Source: JAGTVG01 sp963699805
Lineage (GTDB): Bacteria > Bacteroidota > Bacteroidia > Cytophagales > Cyclobacteriaceae
Length of the DNA stretch: 64,000 nucleotides
NCBI GenBank assembly: GCA_963699805.1
Contig: CAVOVH010000009.1
Span: 248,001-312,000, forward strand
Reading direction: 5' to 3'
In this document: piece by piece, positions 1 to 9,889 of the stretch
Layout of the letters: the number at the start of each line of letters is the position of its first letter
Numbering within the stretch: the first letter of the stretch is position 1
Program-made: the position numbers and the translations under genes
Notes under the pieces: generated by a model
Database searches by the model: none
What the model was told of the DNA's origin: nothing
The model's input: the letters and a program-made list of their open reading frames with translations, nothing else

Positions 1-1248
1 TCATCCATGGCAATGTGATTTTTTTCCGGATATTATCCTCTGACATTGAAAAATAGATGACCTGGATCCGGCTATCATCCTCATAGATGAGATCCACCAC
101 GGCTTCACTGGGCGTGATTCCTCTTTCTTCTGCCACCTCTGCCAAAGTTTTTCCTGTTAAAGATCGCAGATTTTCATTTTTGAATCCAACCAGCAGGATC
201 TTATCCGCACTTACATGGAACTTGTTCTCCCTGATCATCCGGGCCCTGGTTACCGGATCCGCTATGAGTTTCATGGTCGCGTCATGCCCCCCGGCCCGGG
301 CCCACCCAGGCAGGCCGATATTCAACCCTGTGGAACTTGCATTGTAGGTGTACATATCGGCCGTAATCGCCAGGCCATCATTTCTTGCATTTTCAATCAT
401 TAAAATGGCGGAATCCAGTAAATGCCAGTTATCCACACCGGAAGCTTTAAAATGATAAATTTCAGACCTGACATTTGCTTCCCGGGCAACTGTGATCAAT
501 TCATCGATGGCCTCGAGCAACTGATCTTCCTCATCCCGGATATGTGAAACATACATGCCATCATAACCGGCCACTACTTTGGCCAGCTCGACCAATTCAT
601 CGGTTTTTGCATGCTGGCTGGGCACATATATCAGGGCAGAAGACATGCCAACCGCGCCTTCATCCATGGCTGTTTTTAGCAGTGATTTCATTTTTTCGAG
701 TTCCTCCGGCGTGGGTACACGTACTTCATAACCCATTACATATTGCCGTAAAGTTCCGTTGCCCACAAATGAAGCCACATTGGTCGAAATGCCTTTCTTC
801 TCAAGGAAATCAAGATATTCCCGAGTGTTGTCCATTCAATATCATAAATGATATCCTGCTGCTCTTCCCGTAGTTCATCTTTCATGGCATCGTTCAACGG
901 TCCCATGGACAGACCTTCTCCCAGCACTTCCAGGGTAACTCCCTGACGGATATCACTCTGGGAACGACCATCTTCGATCAGTGATTCATTGGCCCAACTC
1001 AGCATATTGATGAAGCCTGGAGCCACCGATAATCCCTGGATATCAAGGTCAATATTTCCCCTTGCCTTCCTTAAGTCTCCTATCGCCGCGATGGTATCCT
1101 GGTTGACAGCAATGTCTGCCTGAAATGGCTGGCCACCCGATCCATCATAGACCATTCCATTCCGTAATATCATTTCATAAACTGGTTTGTTCGTGCAGGA
1201 CGCAAGCAAGACGATCCAGAAAATTTGAATAATTTTTTTTTTCATCAT
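1..1248 (-). pseudogene. D-aminoacylase-like amidohydrolase lipoprotein, frameshifted and cut by the window edge
   Basis: This resembles the N-acyl-D-amino-acid deacylase branch of the amidohydrolase superfamily, which hydrolyses N-acyl-D-amino acids. It begins with a lipoprotein signal (lipobox LASC near residue 16), so it would be anchored in the envelope. The first frame runs to about 823 and ends in EWTTLG; the homology continues one frame over as EYLDFLEKKG, NVASFVGNGTLR, SHIRDE and KKITLPWM, all typical of the family. A single missing G in a G run (820-822 on the plus strand) explains the break. The usual metal-binding HxH after PGF is replaced by PGFINMLSWA, so this may belong to a divergent subgroup with altered metal binding. 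The C-terminus lies beyond base 1. The family call is firm; whether the break is biological or an assembly error is open. Confidence 0.8.
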
Positions 1249-1357
1249 GGAGTGTTTTTGGTTTGAACGATTCTGATCTACGATCCTTTGAAGATAAATA
1301 ATAAATTATTATCAAAAATGAATTAATCCCGATAAAATCTAAACCAGGATAGGGTCC

Positions 1358-2753
1358 TCAGGGAACATAATATATTTTAACTGTTTTCCATAAAGGAATA
1401 TCTTGGAATTCACGGGCGATGATCCGGATTTTGTTTGTTTCTATTTCATTAAATACATCAATTTTCTTATGGCCGATACAACTTCCTGTTGTAATCATTT
1501 TCCAACTCCCTTCTGAATAAACTTCTATATCATAGGTTCGGATCCTTTCCCCCACAGCAATTTCTTCCTGCAATACGATCTGATTTATCGGTGTGTTTTT
1601 TTCAAGATCAATATGCAGGGTGTCACCTTGAGCCGGAGATTTCAAAGATTGGGTTCGCAAACCTTTTTTGTATTTCTTCACCAAATTCTTTTAATCGAAT
1701 AAAATCCGTTTGAGGTATCCGCCCGTAAGGATCGGGAGTAAGCCCCAGAATTAGCGTTGAATTCCTGCCTACCGAATGATAGTACATTTCGACCAGATCT
1801 TTCAAAGGATAGATATGTCCTTCATCACCAGGTTCCCAGAACCATTCATGGCGGCCACCATGACCCCGTAATGGGGCATCGGACATGGCAGGTATCCAGT
1901 AATTTCCCAATGGATCTCCATGTTTTAAAAGTTCAAAATCATTTTCAGGAATATCGAGGTAGGTTTTTGAATCCACTGATGGATAAGGAAAAGTGGCCCA
2001 ACAAGGATAGGGGACAGTACCGGTTTCACTCCCACCCCATCTTGCCTCTGCCAATTGTGCATTATGATAGAATAAAGCATTCGGCTGGTATTTCTGGACG
2101 ATGGGCAATACATCGGGTGCTCCTCTTTCCGGATCATCGGCTCCCCCATCAAACCAGATTTCAAAAAGTTCCCCATACTGGGTACAGATCTCTTTTACCA
2201 TCCCTTCCACCATTTTATTATAATAATCCTGCCGGTTCTTTTGAAATTCTCCTAATCCATTTACCTTAAAATCATGAACGCCAAAAAAAGAATTCCAACG
2301 GATTCCAAGATAGATTCCAGGTTTAATTTGAAATTTTCTGCATGAATTCACAAAATCCCGGACAATATCCCCCCTCCCATCTTTCCAATCCAGTGCCTTC
2401 ATGCAGTAAGGGTTCACTTCAGATTGATAAAGCGCAAATCCAGTTTCATGAGTGGCAGTCAACAGGGCAAAAGTAGCACCTGCATTTTTAGCGGCCCTAA
2501 TCCACTGATCTGTATCAAGCGACACAGGGTTAAATATATTGTAATCTTCAACTGGCTTGGTCCGGTTTTCTTTCTGCCGGTATTTCTGATTATCAAATAC
2601 ATGTAGATCATAATGGAAAATAACACCGAATTCTGCTTCCTGCCAGGCAAGCTGACGGCGATTGGGCAAGGGCAGTTGTTCGTTGGATTGACTATTTCCC
2701 GGAAGTAGTGGAAAGCAGCATAGAAAATAAAAAAAACCTGTTAATTTCATCAT
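1358..2753 (-). pseudogene. Alpha-L-fucosidase (GH29), frameshifted
   Basis: A GH29 alpha-L-fucosidase, which releases alpha-linked L-fucose from glycans. The start at 2753 (or the next ATG at 2750) gives a signal peptide ending near LLPGNSQ, so export is likely; an earlier in-frame start at 2822 only adds an unlikely hydrophilic leader. The catalytic barrel is intact: HYDLHVFDN, LTATHETGFALYQS and FEIWFDGGADD, whose Asp is the expected nucleophile near residue 200. The frame ends soon after the barrel at FANPIFEISG, and the C-terminal beta-sandwich continues in another frame from QGDTLHIDLEK to the stop at 1358. The shift lies at about 1628-1640. A truncated barrel might still fold, but the simplest reading is one gene with one indel. 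A second, intact GH29 lies at 32053-33366. Confidence 0.85.
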
Positions 2754-2829
2754 CAAATCGTCCGTATTAAGATCCAGGAACCACCACACCTTAAGGTATA
2801 AAATTAATCTATTAATAAACACTGGCCTT

Positions 2830-3687
2830 TTACTTCTTCAGATCCGCATAGCTGATGAGTTTGATGCCCCGTTTCTCGATCACCTCCTTTACCCTGGGAT
2901 CGGTCCATGCCTTGGTCACCCCGTCCCTGTTTTCTGCTACGTCAGTGTACCCTTTATGTCCCAAAGCCTGGATCTCAGGTGTATCAAAAGCCGGATGATC
3001 CACAAACAGATAAGTCCCGGGTTCAATGTTTTCCAAACCTTCGATCAGATTTTGGGTCATTTCTTCGGCTTCCTTTCCTCCCTTGAATCCATCAAAACGT
3101 TTCACCCCATAGGATTCAAGGTCAGTCATCAATCCATATTCCCTTGAAAGTTTTTCTTGGATCTCAGCGATCCTGGGATCTGCACCAGCTCCTCCCATAT
3201 GAATTCCCATATGAGAAATACGTCCAGGCAGGTCTTTCAGAGCCTTCTCGATCTGGGCTCTCAATTCCTGCTCCACTTCTTCCGGTTTCCAGTCACTATG
3301 TGTGAATGTCTGAGCTTCCGTAAAATTTTCTCCCGCCCAGAAAGTCGGATAAAAATAGCCGTTTTCATCGGTCATGCTTGGAGCACATGTCACGGGGCCC
3401 CATTTTACATGATCCCATTCACTGGTCATGGTCAAATGAATTCCCACATCATATCCAGGCACTTCTTTCAGTAATTTTACTGCTTCCGGATACCAAGGGC
3501 AGGGGATCATGATCTCAACCGACCGTGCGATCCCATTTTTATAAACTTCAATGCACGCCTCATTGATGGAATGGGCTGCACCAATATCATCAGCCCGGAC
3601 GATGATCCGGACCTCCTTGTTCTGAGCGCAGGAGTCGAAAAAAAACAGGATCAACCATGTGCTAAAAAAAAGTTTGAGTGTTTTCAT
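2830..3687 (-). CDS. ChbG/YdjC-family carbohydrate deacetylase lipoprotein
   Basis: A 285-residue member of the YdjC/ChbG family, metal-dependent deacetylases acting on N-acetylated oligosaccharides such as chitobiose. The lipobox is FDSC near residue 20, so the protein should sit in the envelope, whereas the E. coli relative is cytoplasmic. The motif IIVRADDIGAAHSINEA carries the paired metal-binding Asp residues, GIHLTMTSEWD carries a conserved His, and HMGIHMGG carries further candidate metal ligands. It lies 76 bases upstream of the GH29 gene on the same strand, which fits trimming of acetylated sugars in the same degradation block. The exact substrate cannot be read from sequence. Confidence 0.85.
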   Translation of the reverse strand: MKTLKLFFSTWLILFFFDSCAQNKEVRIIVRADDIGAAHSINEACIEVYKNGIARSVEIMIPCPWYPEAVKLLKEVPGYDVGIHLTMTSEWDHVKWGPVTCAPSMTDENGYFYPTFWAGENFTEAQTFTHSDWKPEEVEQELRAQIEKALKDLPGRISHMGIHMGGAGADPRIAEIQEKLSREYGLMTDLESYGVKRFDGFKGGKEAEEMTQNLIEGLENIEPGTYLFVDHPAFDTPEIQALGHKGYTDVAENRDGVTKAWTDPRVKEVIEKRGIKLISYADLKK

Positions 3688-3879
3688 ATTTTGAGGTTAA
3701 CGGGTTATCGTGTTATTAAGCTTCTCATCCTAAAATAAGTTTATGCCATTAGGCATCCCTCAGGGACAGATTTGACATATAATCCTGATATTAATTTATA
3801 TTCATCATTTATTCCTGAAATAGTAACACGGGATTTAAATGCCTTCCACCTGTTTTTCAAGCTTGCCTGCATTCATTCT

Positions 3880-5121
3880 TCATTCATCCTTCTTTATTGT
3901 GAGGTTTTCCAGATAATCCACATGAGGTTTGCCTGCATAGGCATTGTGTTCATAATTGGCCCAGACCTTGAAATAAGCATCGAGGTCTCCATCACCATCC
4001 ACATCTCCAAATTTGACATCATGTCCCCCAATATTTTCATCTAAGATGATCCGTTCCGCAAAATCGTGACCTTTTCCATCCAGGTTTTCCCAAATATATC
4101 CGCGGATGGGTGCATCTTCGGGTAATATTGCCCAATCCTCCTGGTCAATGGTAAAAATATCCGGATCGCCGTCCAAATCAAAATCGGCCACCCACAAGGA
4201 ATGGAATGAACCCCGCCGACCAGGTGCCGTCAAAGGCAGAAGATGAACAATGAACTGAAAATATTCTTCTTCCCCCCTGTTTTCAAGCCAGGCCCCCCTG
4301 GAATCCTTTTGGTCACATCCTACCATGACAATATCATTGTCACCATCCGTGTCCATATCAATGATCCAACTTCTTGCCGACAATCCCCAATAACCACCAC
4401 TACCATAAGGTAAAAATTTTCTGGTCCATACCGTTCCGGCACTGTCATTTTGGTACCACCTGTTTGGCATGGCAATATCGGCGTCCCCATCTCCATCGAT
4501 ATCCCCGATCCCACCAGGGAAAAACCCACCATGAATATCGGATCGATCGTCCAGCACATCCAGGGTGATGGCATGCTTCGACCAAATCGTGTCAATGGTT
4601 GGATGCTGCGGTATCTCATACCAGAAACATCCCTCCTTATCACCGGTGACCACCAGGTCCTTCCTGCCATCCCCATTGATATCTTCAAATACAAGATCAT
4701 GAATTTCACGGTCGATCTCCGGGTCATACTGGAACCTCAGGAATTTCTTCATGGCAGGATCCTGAGAATTCCGGAACCAGTACCCCCCCATGACCATATC
4801 CTGCCAACCATCCTGATCAACATCGATGGCTCCTCCTCCCAATTGTAAAGTGGGAATTTTTCCAATCATATGGATTTCCCAATGATAGTTACCCTTGTTT
4901 TCAAACCAATAGACGTCCTTCCCAGCAGTTGACATACCAAAATCGAGATCCCCATCATTGTCAAAATCGGCCATTGCCGGGGTTCCGTACCGGTTTCCTT
5001 CCAGATTTTCCGTGAAATCTGTGCTGACCAAATGATGAACAAACAGTTGATCGGTATTGGATTCAGTCTGGCAGGAAATGAAAATGCAAAACGGAATGAT
5101 AAAAAATGATCCAGGTTTCAT
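3880..5121 (-). CDS. FG-GAP/VCBS-repeat lipoprotein
   Basis: A 413-residue lipoprotein (lipobox IFISC near residue 15) built from FG-GAP/VCBS repeats. Calcium-loop motifs recur along the chain: DFDNDGDLD, DVDQDGWQD, DINGDGRKD, DIDGDGDAD, DTDGDND, DLDGDPD and DVDGDGDLD. Seven such loops suggest a complete seven-bladed propeller of the integrin-alpha type. No enzyme motif is visible; related proteins in glycan loci are usually taken as surface binding or scaffolding proteins. It lies among exported hydrolases on the same strand, 82 bases downstream of a HAD gene, so a role in binding polymeric substrate is a reasonable but unproven inference. Confidence 0.85.
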   Translation of the reverse strand: MKPGSFFIIPFCIFISCQTESNTDQLFVHHLVSTDFTENLEGNRYGTPAMADFDNDGDLDFGMSTAGKDVYWFENKGNYHWEIHMIGKIPTLQLGGGAIDVDQDGWQDMVMGGYWFRNSQDPAMKKFLRFQYDPEIDREIHDLVFEDINGDGRKDLVVTGDKEGCFWYEIPQHPTIDTIWSKHAITLDVLDDRSDIHGGFFPGGIGDIDGDGDADIAMPNRWYQNDSAGTVWTRKFLPYGSGGYWGLSARSWIIDMDTDGDNDIVMVGCDQKDSRGAWLENRGEEEYFQFIVHLLPLTAPGRRGSFHSLWVADFDLDGDPDIFTIDQEDWAILPEDAPIRGYIWENLDGKGHDFAERIILDENIGGHDVKFGDVDGDGDLDAYFKVWANYEHNAYAGKPHVDYLENLTIKKDE

Positions 5122-5203
5122 GTTAAAAAATTTTTATTTCAAAACTGAAACAAGGATTAAAAAACGCGAGATGATTAATCTTCGATGTTTCCGAGTCCCT
5201 GTT

Positions 5204-5860
5204 TTATAATCCCCGAATTAAATCGAGGGTAATATCATCCAGCCCATCTACTACCCGATCCGCATTTTTCAGATTCTGGGTACCTGAATGGTGATTCTGA
5301 AAACCAATGGCTTTCATTCCTGCCTTTTTTGCGGCCGTCACCCCATGCTCCGCATCTTCAATCACCACACATTCATCAGGTTGCACTCCAGCCTGTTCTG
5401 CAATTTTAAGAAAAATTTCAGGATTGGGTTTTGAGTTGATCACCATATCCCCTCCAATAAATATAGGAAAGCTTTTCACAAGGTCAAACTTCTTCAAGAC
5501 CTCTCCAATGGTAACGGAAGTGGCCGAGGAAGCCAGCAATAAATGATAATATTCCTCCAGGCGATGTATCAATTCAGTCGCACCCTCCATTAATTTCACT
5601 TCATCCGTTTCAAGGAGTACTTTCAGGTATTTCCTTCTACCTTTCACAAGCAAGGCTTCGGGTTTGTCCTTCAAATCATATTTATTGATCACAAATGTCC
5701 ATGAATCCATGGCCGACTGACCTACAAAAGATTGTTGTTCTTCATAGGTCAGCCTAAGACCCAATTCCTCATACATCTCTTTTTCCAGACGCTGATGAAC
5801 GGGTTCGCTGTTCACCAGCACTCCATCCATATCAAATATGACGGTCGAAATTTTATTCAC
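5204..5860 (-). CDS. HAD-superfamily phosphatase, beta-phosphoglucomutase-like
   Basis: A 218-residue cytoplasmic HAD hydrolase. Motif I is FDMDGVLVNSEPVHQ at the N-terminus with the nucleophile Asp and the general-acid Asp; motif II is the LLASSA region near residue 110; motif III Lys is in NSKPNPEIF; motif IV is VIEDAEHGV. The helical cap after motif I is typical of the beta-phosphoglucomutase/sugar-phosphatase group. It follows the GATase-like gene by 15 bases on the same strand, so they are probably co-transcribed. A second HAD of exactly 218 residues with the same N-terminal pattern lies at 17654-18310. The substrate is probably a sugar phosphate, but phosphatase or mutase activity cannot be decided here. 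Confidence 0.85.
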   Translation of the reverse strand: MNKISTVIFDMDGVLVNSEPVHQRLEKEMYEELGLRLTYEEQQSFVGQSAMDSWTFVINKYDLKDKPEALLVKGRRKYLKVLLETDEVKLMEGATELIHRLEEYYHLLLASSATSVTIGEVLKKFDLVKSFPIFIGGDMVINSKPNPEIFLKIAEQAGVQPDECVVIEDAEHGVTAAKKAGMKAIGFQNHHSGTQNLKNADRVVDGLDDITLDLIRGL

Positions 5861-5875
5861 CTGTTCAAAAGATTT

Positions 5876-6658
5876 TTATGTTAATACCAATTCCAGACAA
5901 TCAAGCCAAAACTGATTGTAATATTTCCAGAAAACAAAATTACATCCCCAATGTGGTGCCGGATCACTCATATAGGCCAGCACCTTCCCCTTTCCTATTT
6001 CACCATAGGCTAGCAGGGGATCACCCGTTTCACTGATCTCAATCACCTTATCAAATCCTTCACGGGGAATGGTTTTGTTGTATCCCAGTATTGGTGGAAT
6101 CGAACTGAAGTCAATATTCTTAAATTTCTTCACCCAGAAGTCCTGAATGGAGGATGTAAACCCTTCGGTACTTTCAACGAGGTCTTCATAATCAAGACAA
6201 CTCACCGGTAGTATCTCTGCAAGCCTGGTCCGCCCCCAGCCCCCTTTTCCCATTTCGCCTGTAAAGGAAAGCCATCCTCCCAGGAACATGACCGATTTCC
6301 CTGCTTTTACTGCATCGATCGTCAGTCGGATCCGGTCGGGAAAGGTCAGAATTCCTTTTCCAAATTTGTCACGGTCAAAAAAGTTGGGGGCCAGCTGAAA
6401 TAATTTTGCTTCCACATCACTGAAAATAATCACATCATAGGTTTCCAGGATCCTTTCATATTCGCCTGGTCCCAGTTTATAAAAATCCCAGGATGGAACG
6501 GAATTCACTTCATGTTTACCGGAGGATTCAAGGGCATCCTTGAGCCATTTTCCGTAATTGAATATCTCAAGCCCCTTGTGCTCAAAATTAAATGGGGATT
6601 CGGCAAATACTGGCCCGTTTAATACAGCCCAGTCACCAACATAATAGATCTTAGCCAT
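5876..6658 (-). CDS. Putative glutamine-amidotransferase-like protein (GATase1_like)
   Basis: A 260-residue protein without a signal peptide that resembles the GATase1-like family PF07090, class I glutamine-amidotransferase folds whose function is mostly unknown. Visible family features are the opening KIYYVGDWAVLNGPVFAESP, the central strand ETYDVIIFSDVEAKLFQL, the turn GKSVMFLGGWLSFTG and the late DPAPHWGCNF. I do not see the classical nucleophile-elbow Cys of true glutaminases at the GGW turn, so amidotransferase activity should not be assumed. It is the first gene of a leftward run (start at 6658, divergent from the amidohydrolase at 6750), followed 15 bases later by the HAD gene. Homologues often occur in sugar-catabolic loci. 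Confidence 0.7.
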   Translation of the reverse strand: MAKIYYVGDWAVLNGPVFAESPFNFEHKGLEIFNYGKWLKDALESSGKHEVNSVPSWDFYKLGPGEYERILETYDVIIFSDVEAKLFQLAPNFFDRDKFGKGILTFPDRIRLTIDAVKAGKSVMFLGGWLSFTGEMGKGGWGRTRLAEILPVSCLDYEDLVESTEGFTSSIQDFWVKKFKNIDFSSIPPILGYNKTIPREGFDKVIEISETGDPLLAYGEIGKGKVLAYMSDPAPHWGCNFVFWKYYNQFWLDCLELVLT

Positions 6659-6749
6659 AAAACTGATATTTTTCGTTGGTAAAAATAAAAAAATTAGTCG
6701 TGATACATTTAATATAGTCCCGGATCATGTTAAATTAAAAGAAAAAAAT

Positions 6750-7820
6750 ATGAAATTATTCAAGCTTCTTCTTTTGATACTATTTTTTCATCCTGTATTT
6801 GGACAGAATAATCCGGAAAACATCCTGTTAAAAGATTACAGGCCTGTGAGTATCTACCGAACCCAAAAAACTGAAGTGAACAAGGCGCTTTACCCCGTAA
6901 TTGATATGCATTCACATCCCAATGCAGAGACCACGGAAGAGATCCGGAACTGGGTGAGAATCATGGATGAGGTGGGCATTCAGAAAAGTATTGTCATGAC
7001 CTATGCCCATGGCGAAAAATTTGATTCGCTGGTACAACTTTACGGTCGGTACCCAGACAGGTTCGAACTTTGGTGTGGCATCGATTTCCGGGGTTATGAT
7101 CAAGCTGGTTTCCCGGAAAGCGCCATCCGGGAACTGAAAAGATGTTATAAAATGGGTGCAAAGGGAGTAGGTGAACTTGGTGACAAAGGCAAAGGTCTGT
7201 TTTACAGTCAACCTCCTGCCTGGGGAATGCATCCGGATGATCCGAGAATGATCCCTTTCTTTTCGGCCTGTGCAGAACTCGGTATGCCCGTAAATATCCA
7301 TGTGGCCGATCCCAAATGGATGTACGAAAAGATGGATTCGACCAATGACGGACTTATGAACGCCTATGAATGGAGGCTGGATGATCAGCCTGGGATTGTG
7401 GATCATGCAGGGATGATCCGCATTCTTGAGAATACGGTGAGATTGAATCCTCAAACCACTTTTATTGCCTGCCATCTCGCCAATTGCACCTATGATCTTT
7501 CGATTATTGGCGATCTGCTTGATCGTCACCCAAACCTGTATATCGACATCGGGGCCAGGTATGCAGAACTGGGTCCGATTCCACGGACGGCAAGAGCGTT
7601 TTTTATCCGATACCAGGACCGGATCGTATACGGTACCGATATGGGGATTGATAAAAGTATGTATCAGATCACCTTCCGGATCCTTGAAACGGCCGATGAA
7701 CATTTTTATGATCATAACCGGTTTGGCTACCACTGGGCGCTAAACGGACTGGATATACCTGCAACAGTTCTGGAGAAGGTATATAATCAGAATGCGTTGA
7801 AAATTATTGGGGATGAATGA
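6750..7820 (+). CDS. Exported amidohydrolase (amidohydrolase_2 type)
   Basis: A 356-residue protein with a signal peptide ending near FHPVFGQ. It shows the metal-dependent TIM-barrel layout of the amidohydrolase-2 family: VIDMHSHPNAE (HxH metal site, near residue 53), NIHVADP (third His), IACHLANC (fourth His) and YGTDMG (active-site Asp near residue 296). Family members decarboxylate or hydrolyse small carboxylated or lactone compounds. It is transcribed away from the GATase/HAD pair across a 91-base shared intergenic region. Its true substrate is unknown; a lactonase or decarboxylase acting on a sugar acid would fit the neighbourhood but is only inference. Confidence 0.85.
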   Translation: MKLFKLLLLILFFHPVFGQNNPENILLKDYRPVSIYRTQKTEVNKALYPVIDMHSHPNAETTEEIRNWVRIMDEVGIQKSIVMTYAHGEKFDSLVQLYGRYPDRFELWCGIDFRGYDQAGFPESAIRELKRCYKMGAKGVGELGDKGKGLFYSQPPAWGMHPDDPRMIPFFSACAELGMPVNIHVADPKWMYEKMDSTNDGLMNAYEWRLDDQPGIVDHAGMIRILENTVRLNPQTTFIACHLANCTYDLSIIGDLLDRHPNLYIDIGARYAELGPIPRTARAFFIRYQDRIVYGTDMGIDKSMYQITFRILETADEHFYDHNRFGYHWALNGLDIPATVLEKVYNQNALKIIGDE

Positions 7821-8056
7821 GGATGAGGATATGTAAGTTTTAACCGCAAAAAAACAAAAGATCGAATCAGTAATCTTTTCCAGAAACCCTCCCCAAAAAA
7901 TCAGGGATTCTATGGGGTCCTCCGTAAGGAGATTCCGGTGTCCGGATATACAAATTTTATAAACCTGGGAATCCCTTACAAAGACTTCAAGTAAAGGGAA
8001 CGGCCTGCCTCAATAACCTCCCCGGATTTATATTTTCATTTCGTATATTCGTGTTT

Positions 8057-9577
8057 ATGGACTTAAATGTACAACTCAGACATCTTCAGATTGAAGATTT
8101 CAGGGACCTGAAGGAATCTTCAAAAAAGGCATATCCCGATGTTGACCAACCGGAATGGAAAGAAACGGAAATCGACCGGTTACTGAAATTATTTCCGGAA
8201 GGCCAATTCTGTGTGGAAGTGAATGGAAAGGCCGTTGCTTTTGCCCTGGCCCTGATCATAGATTATAAAAAATTCGGGGACAACCACACATACCGACAAA
8301 TTACCGGGAATTATACTTTCTCCACGCACCATCCAAAAGGAGATATTTTGTATGGAATCGATATTTTCATACATCCGGAATATCGTGATATGCGACTCGG
8401 GAGAAGATTATATGATGCCCGAAAGGAATTGTGTGAACACCTGAATCTGCGCGCCATCGTAGCGGGAGGTCGTCTTCCAGGTTATGGTCAGTATGCTGAT
8501 CAGATGACCCCGAAAGAGTATATACACAAGGTACAGCATAAGGAATTATACGATCCCGTGCTCAGTTTCCAGCTATCCAATGATTTTCACGTTAAAAAAG
8601 TGCTCAAGAATTATCTCAGGGGGGATAGTTCTTCAAAAGAATTTGCCTGCCTGATCGAATGGAATAATATTTATTACCAAGAAGAAACAAAATTTCTCGA
8701 CCTGGAAAAGGAGGTGGTCAGGCTTGGATTGGTGCAGTGGCAAATGCGTCCTATTTCTACCCTGGAAAGCCTGTATGATGTGGTGGATTATTTTATAGAT
8801 GCTGTCAGTGGATACCATTCGGACTTTCTGCTTTTCCCGGAATTTTTTAATGCCCCCCTGATGGCAGCTTATAACCATTTACCCGAACCTGAAGCCATCC
8901 GTAAATTGGCTGAATTTACCGATCTGATCAGGGATAAATTCACCGAATTCGCAGTTTCCTATAATGTCAACATCATTACGGGCAGCATGCCCTATGTAAA
9001 AAATGCGAAATTATACAATGTGGGTTATTTATGTCGTAGGGATGGCAGTTGGGAAAGGTTTGAAAAACTGCACATTACACCCAGCGAAGTGAGTTCCTGG
9101 GGGATGGTGGGTGGTGATATCCTGCAGTCCTATGATACGGATTGTGGTAAAATAGGGATCCTGATCTGTTACGATATAGAATTTCCCGAGGTTTCGAGAA
9201 TCCTCGCCGACCAGGGCATGCAGATCCTTTTTATTCCATTCCAGACTGATACACAAAACGGATATACCCGTGTTCGTCATTGTGCCATGGCAAGGGCCAT
9301 TGAAAACGAATGCTATGTGGCCATCAGCGGGTGTGTGGGGAATCTTCCGAAGGTTACCAATATGGACATCCAGTATGCCCAATCAGCCGTATTTACGCCT
9401 GCCGATTTTGCCTTTCCCTACAATGGGATTAAGGCGGAGACCACACCCAACACGGAAATGACCTTAATAGCGGATGTTGACCTAACCCTGCTTCAGGAAC
9501 TCCATAATCAGGGATCCGTCTGTAACCTGAAGGACCGACGGAAGGATCTTTATAAGATCATTTCTGTCAAATCTTAA
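8057..9577 (+). CDS. GNAT acetyltransferase-nitrilase (carbon-nitrogen hydrolase) fusion
   Basis: A cytoplasmic two-domain protein. Residues about 1-210 form a GNAT domain, with the acetyl-CoA loop around IHPEYRDMRLGRRLYD. Residues about 225-505 form a carbon-nitrogen hydrolase with the Glu-Lys-Cys triad visible: Glu in LLFPEFFNAPL, Lys in FEKLHITPSE and Cys in IGILICYDIEFPE. The ATG at 8057 is chosen over the in-frame GTG at 8051. The fusion is a known architecture (for example the YhcX-like group), in which one protein could acylate and deacylate or deamidate related substrates; the physiological reaction is not established. Upstream, 7821-8056 is non-coding and AT-rich. Confidence 0.9.
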   Translation: MDLNVQLRHLQIEDFRDLKESSKKAYPDVDQPEWKETEIDRLLKLFPEGQFCVEVNGKAVAFALALIIDYKKFGDNHTYRQITGNYTFSTHHPKGDILYGIDIFIHPEYRDMRLGRRLYDARKELCEHLNLRAIVAGGRLPGYGQYADQMTPKEYIHKVQHKELYDPVLSFQLSNDFHVKKVLKNYLRGDSSSKEFACLIEWNNIYYQEETKFLDLEKEVVRLGLVQWQMRPISTLESLYDVVDYFIDAVSGYHSDFLLFPEFFNAPLMAAYNHLPEPEAIRKLAEFTDLIRDKFTEFAVSYNVNIITGSMPYVKNAKLYNVGYLCRRDGSWERFEKLHITPSEVSSWGMVGGDILQSYDTDCGKIGILICYDIEFPEVSRILADQGMQILFIPFQTDTQNGYTRVRHCAMARAIENECYVAISGCVGNLPKVTNMDIQYAQSAVFTPADFAFPYNGIKAETTPNTEMTLIADVDLTLLQELHNQGSVCNLKDRRKDLYKIISVKS

Positions 9578-9889
9578 AGATCCGTAAAAACTGGAGTCCA
9601 CACCATGGGAATCCAGATCTGATAAACAATGCCAATTGGGTATAACCGGGTTGGCAATGCAAGAATATAGTATCCATCTATTATTTTCCCTTCGTGAAAG
9701 ACGTCAATTCCTGTTAAATTAACCCTTTGGGATCAGTTCAATCATGCATTTGTTTTACAGACGTTTCAATCCGGTTAGTTTCAATACAAAGAACCTGGTG
9801 GATCCTCAATTTTTATCGGGTCGTATTCAGTATCACTCTCGCTTCGATCGAGCTTCAGGAATGATTACACCGGATATTTATACCTTCAT
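9578..9889. other. Intergenic region between convergent genes
   Basis: This 312-base gap separates the 3' ends of the GNAT-nitrilase gene and the GH97 gene. I see only weak inverted repeats, such as GCCAA/TTGGC around 9630-9655, and no strong T-tailed hairpin. A 50-codon open frame at 9744-9896 overlaps the GH97 stop and has no recognisable features. Confidence 0.5.

Noticed and set aside
6912..7733. A 273-codon open frame on the minus strand
   Set aside because: It is antisense to the amidohydrolase gene, whose HxH and other metal motifs are clear; the reverse frame has no family pattern.
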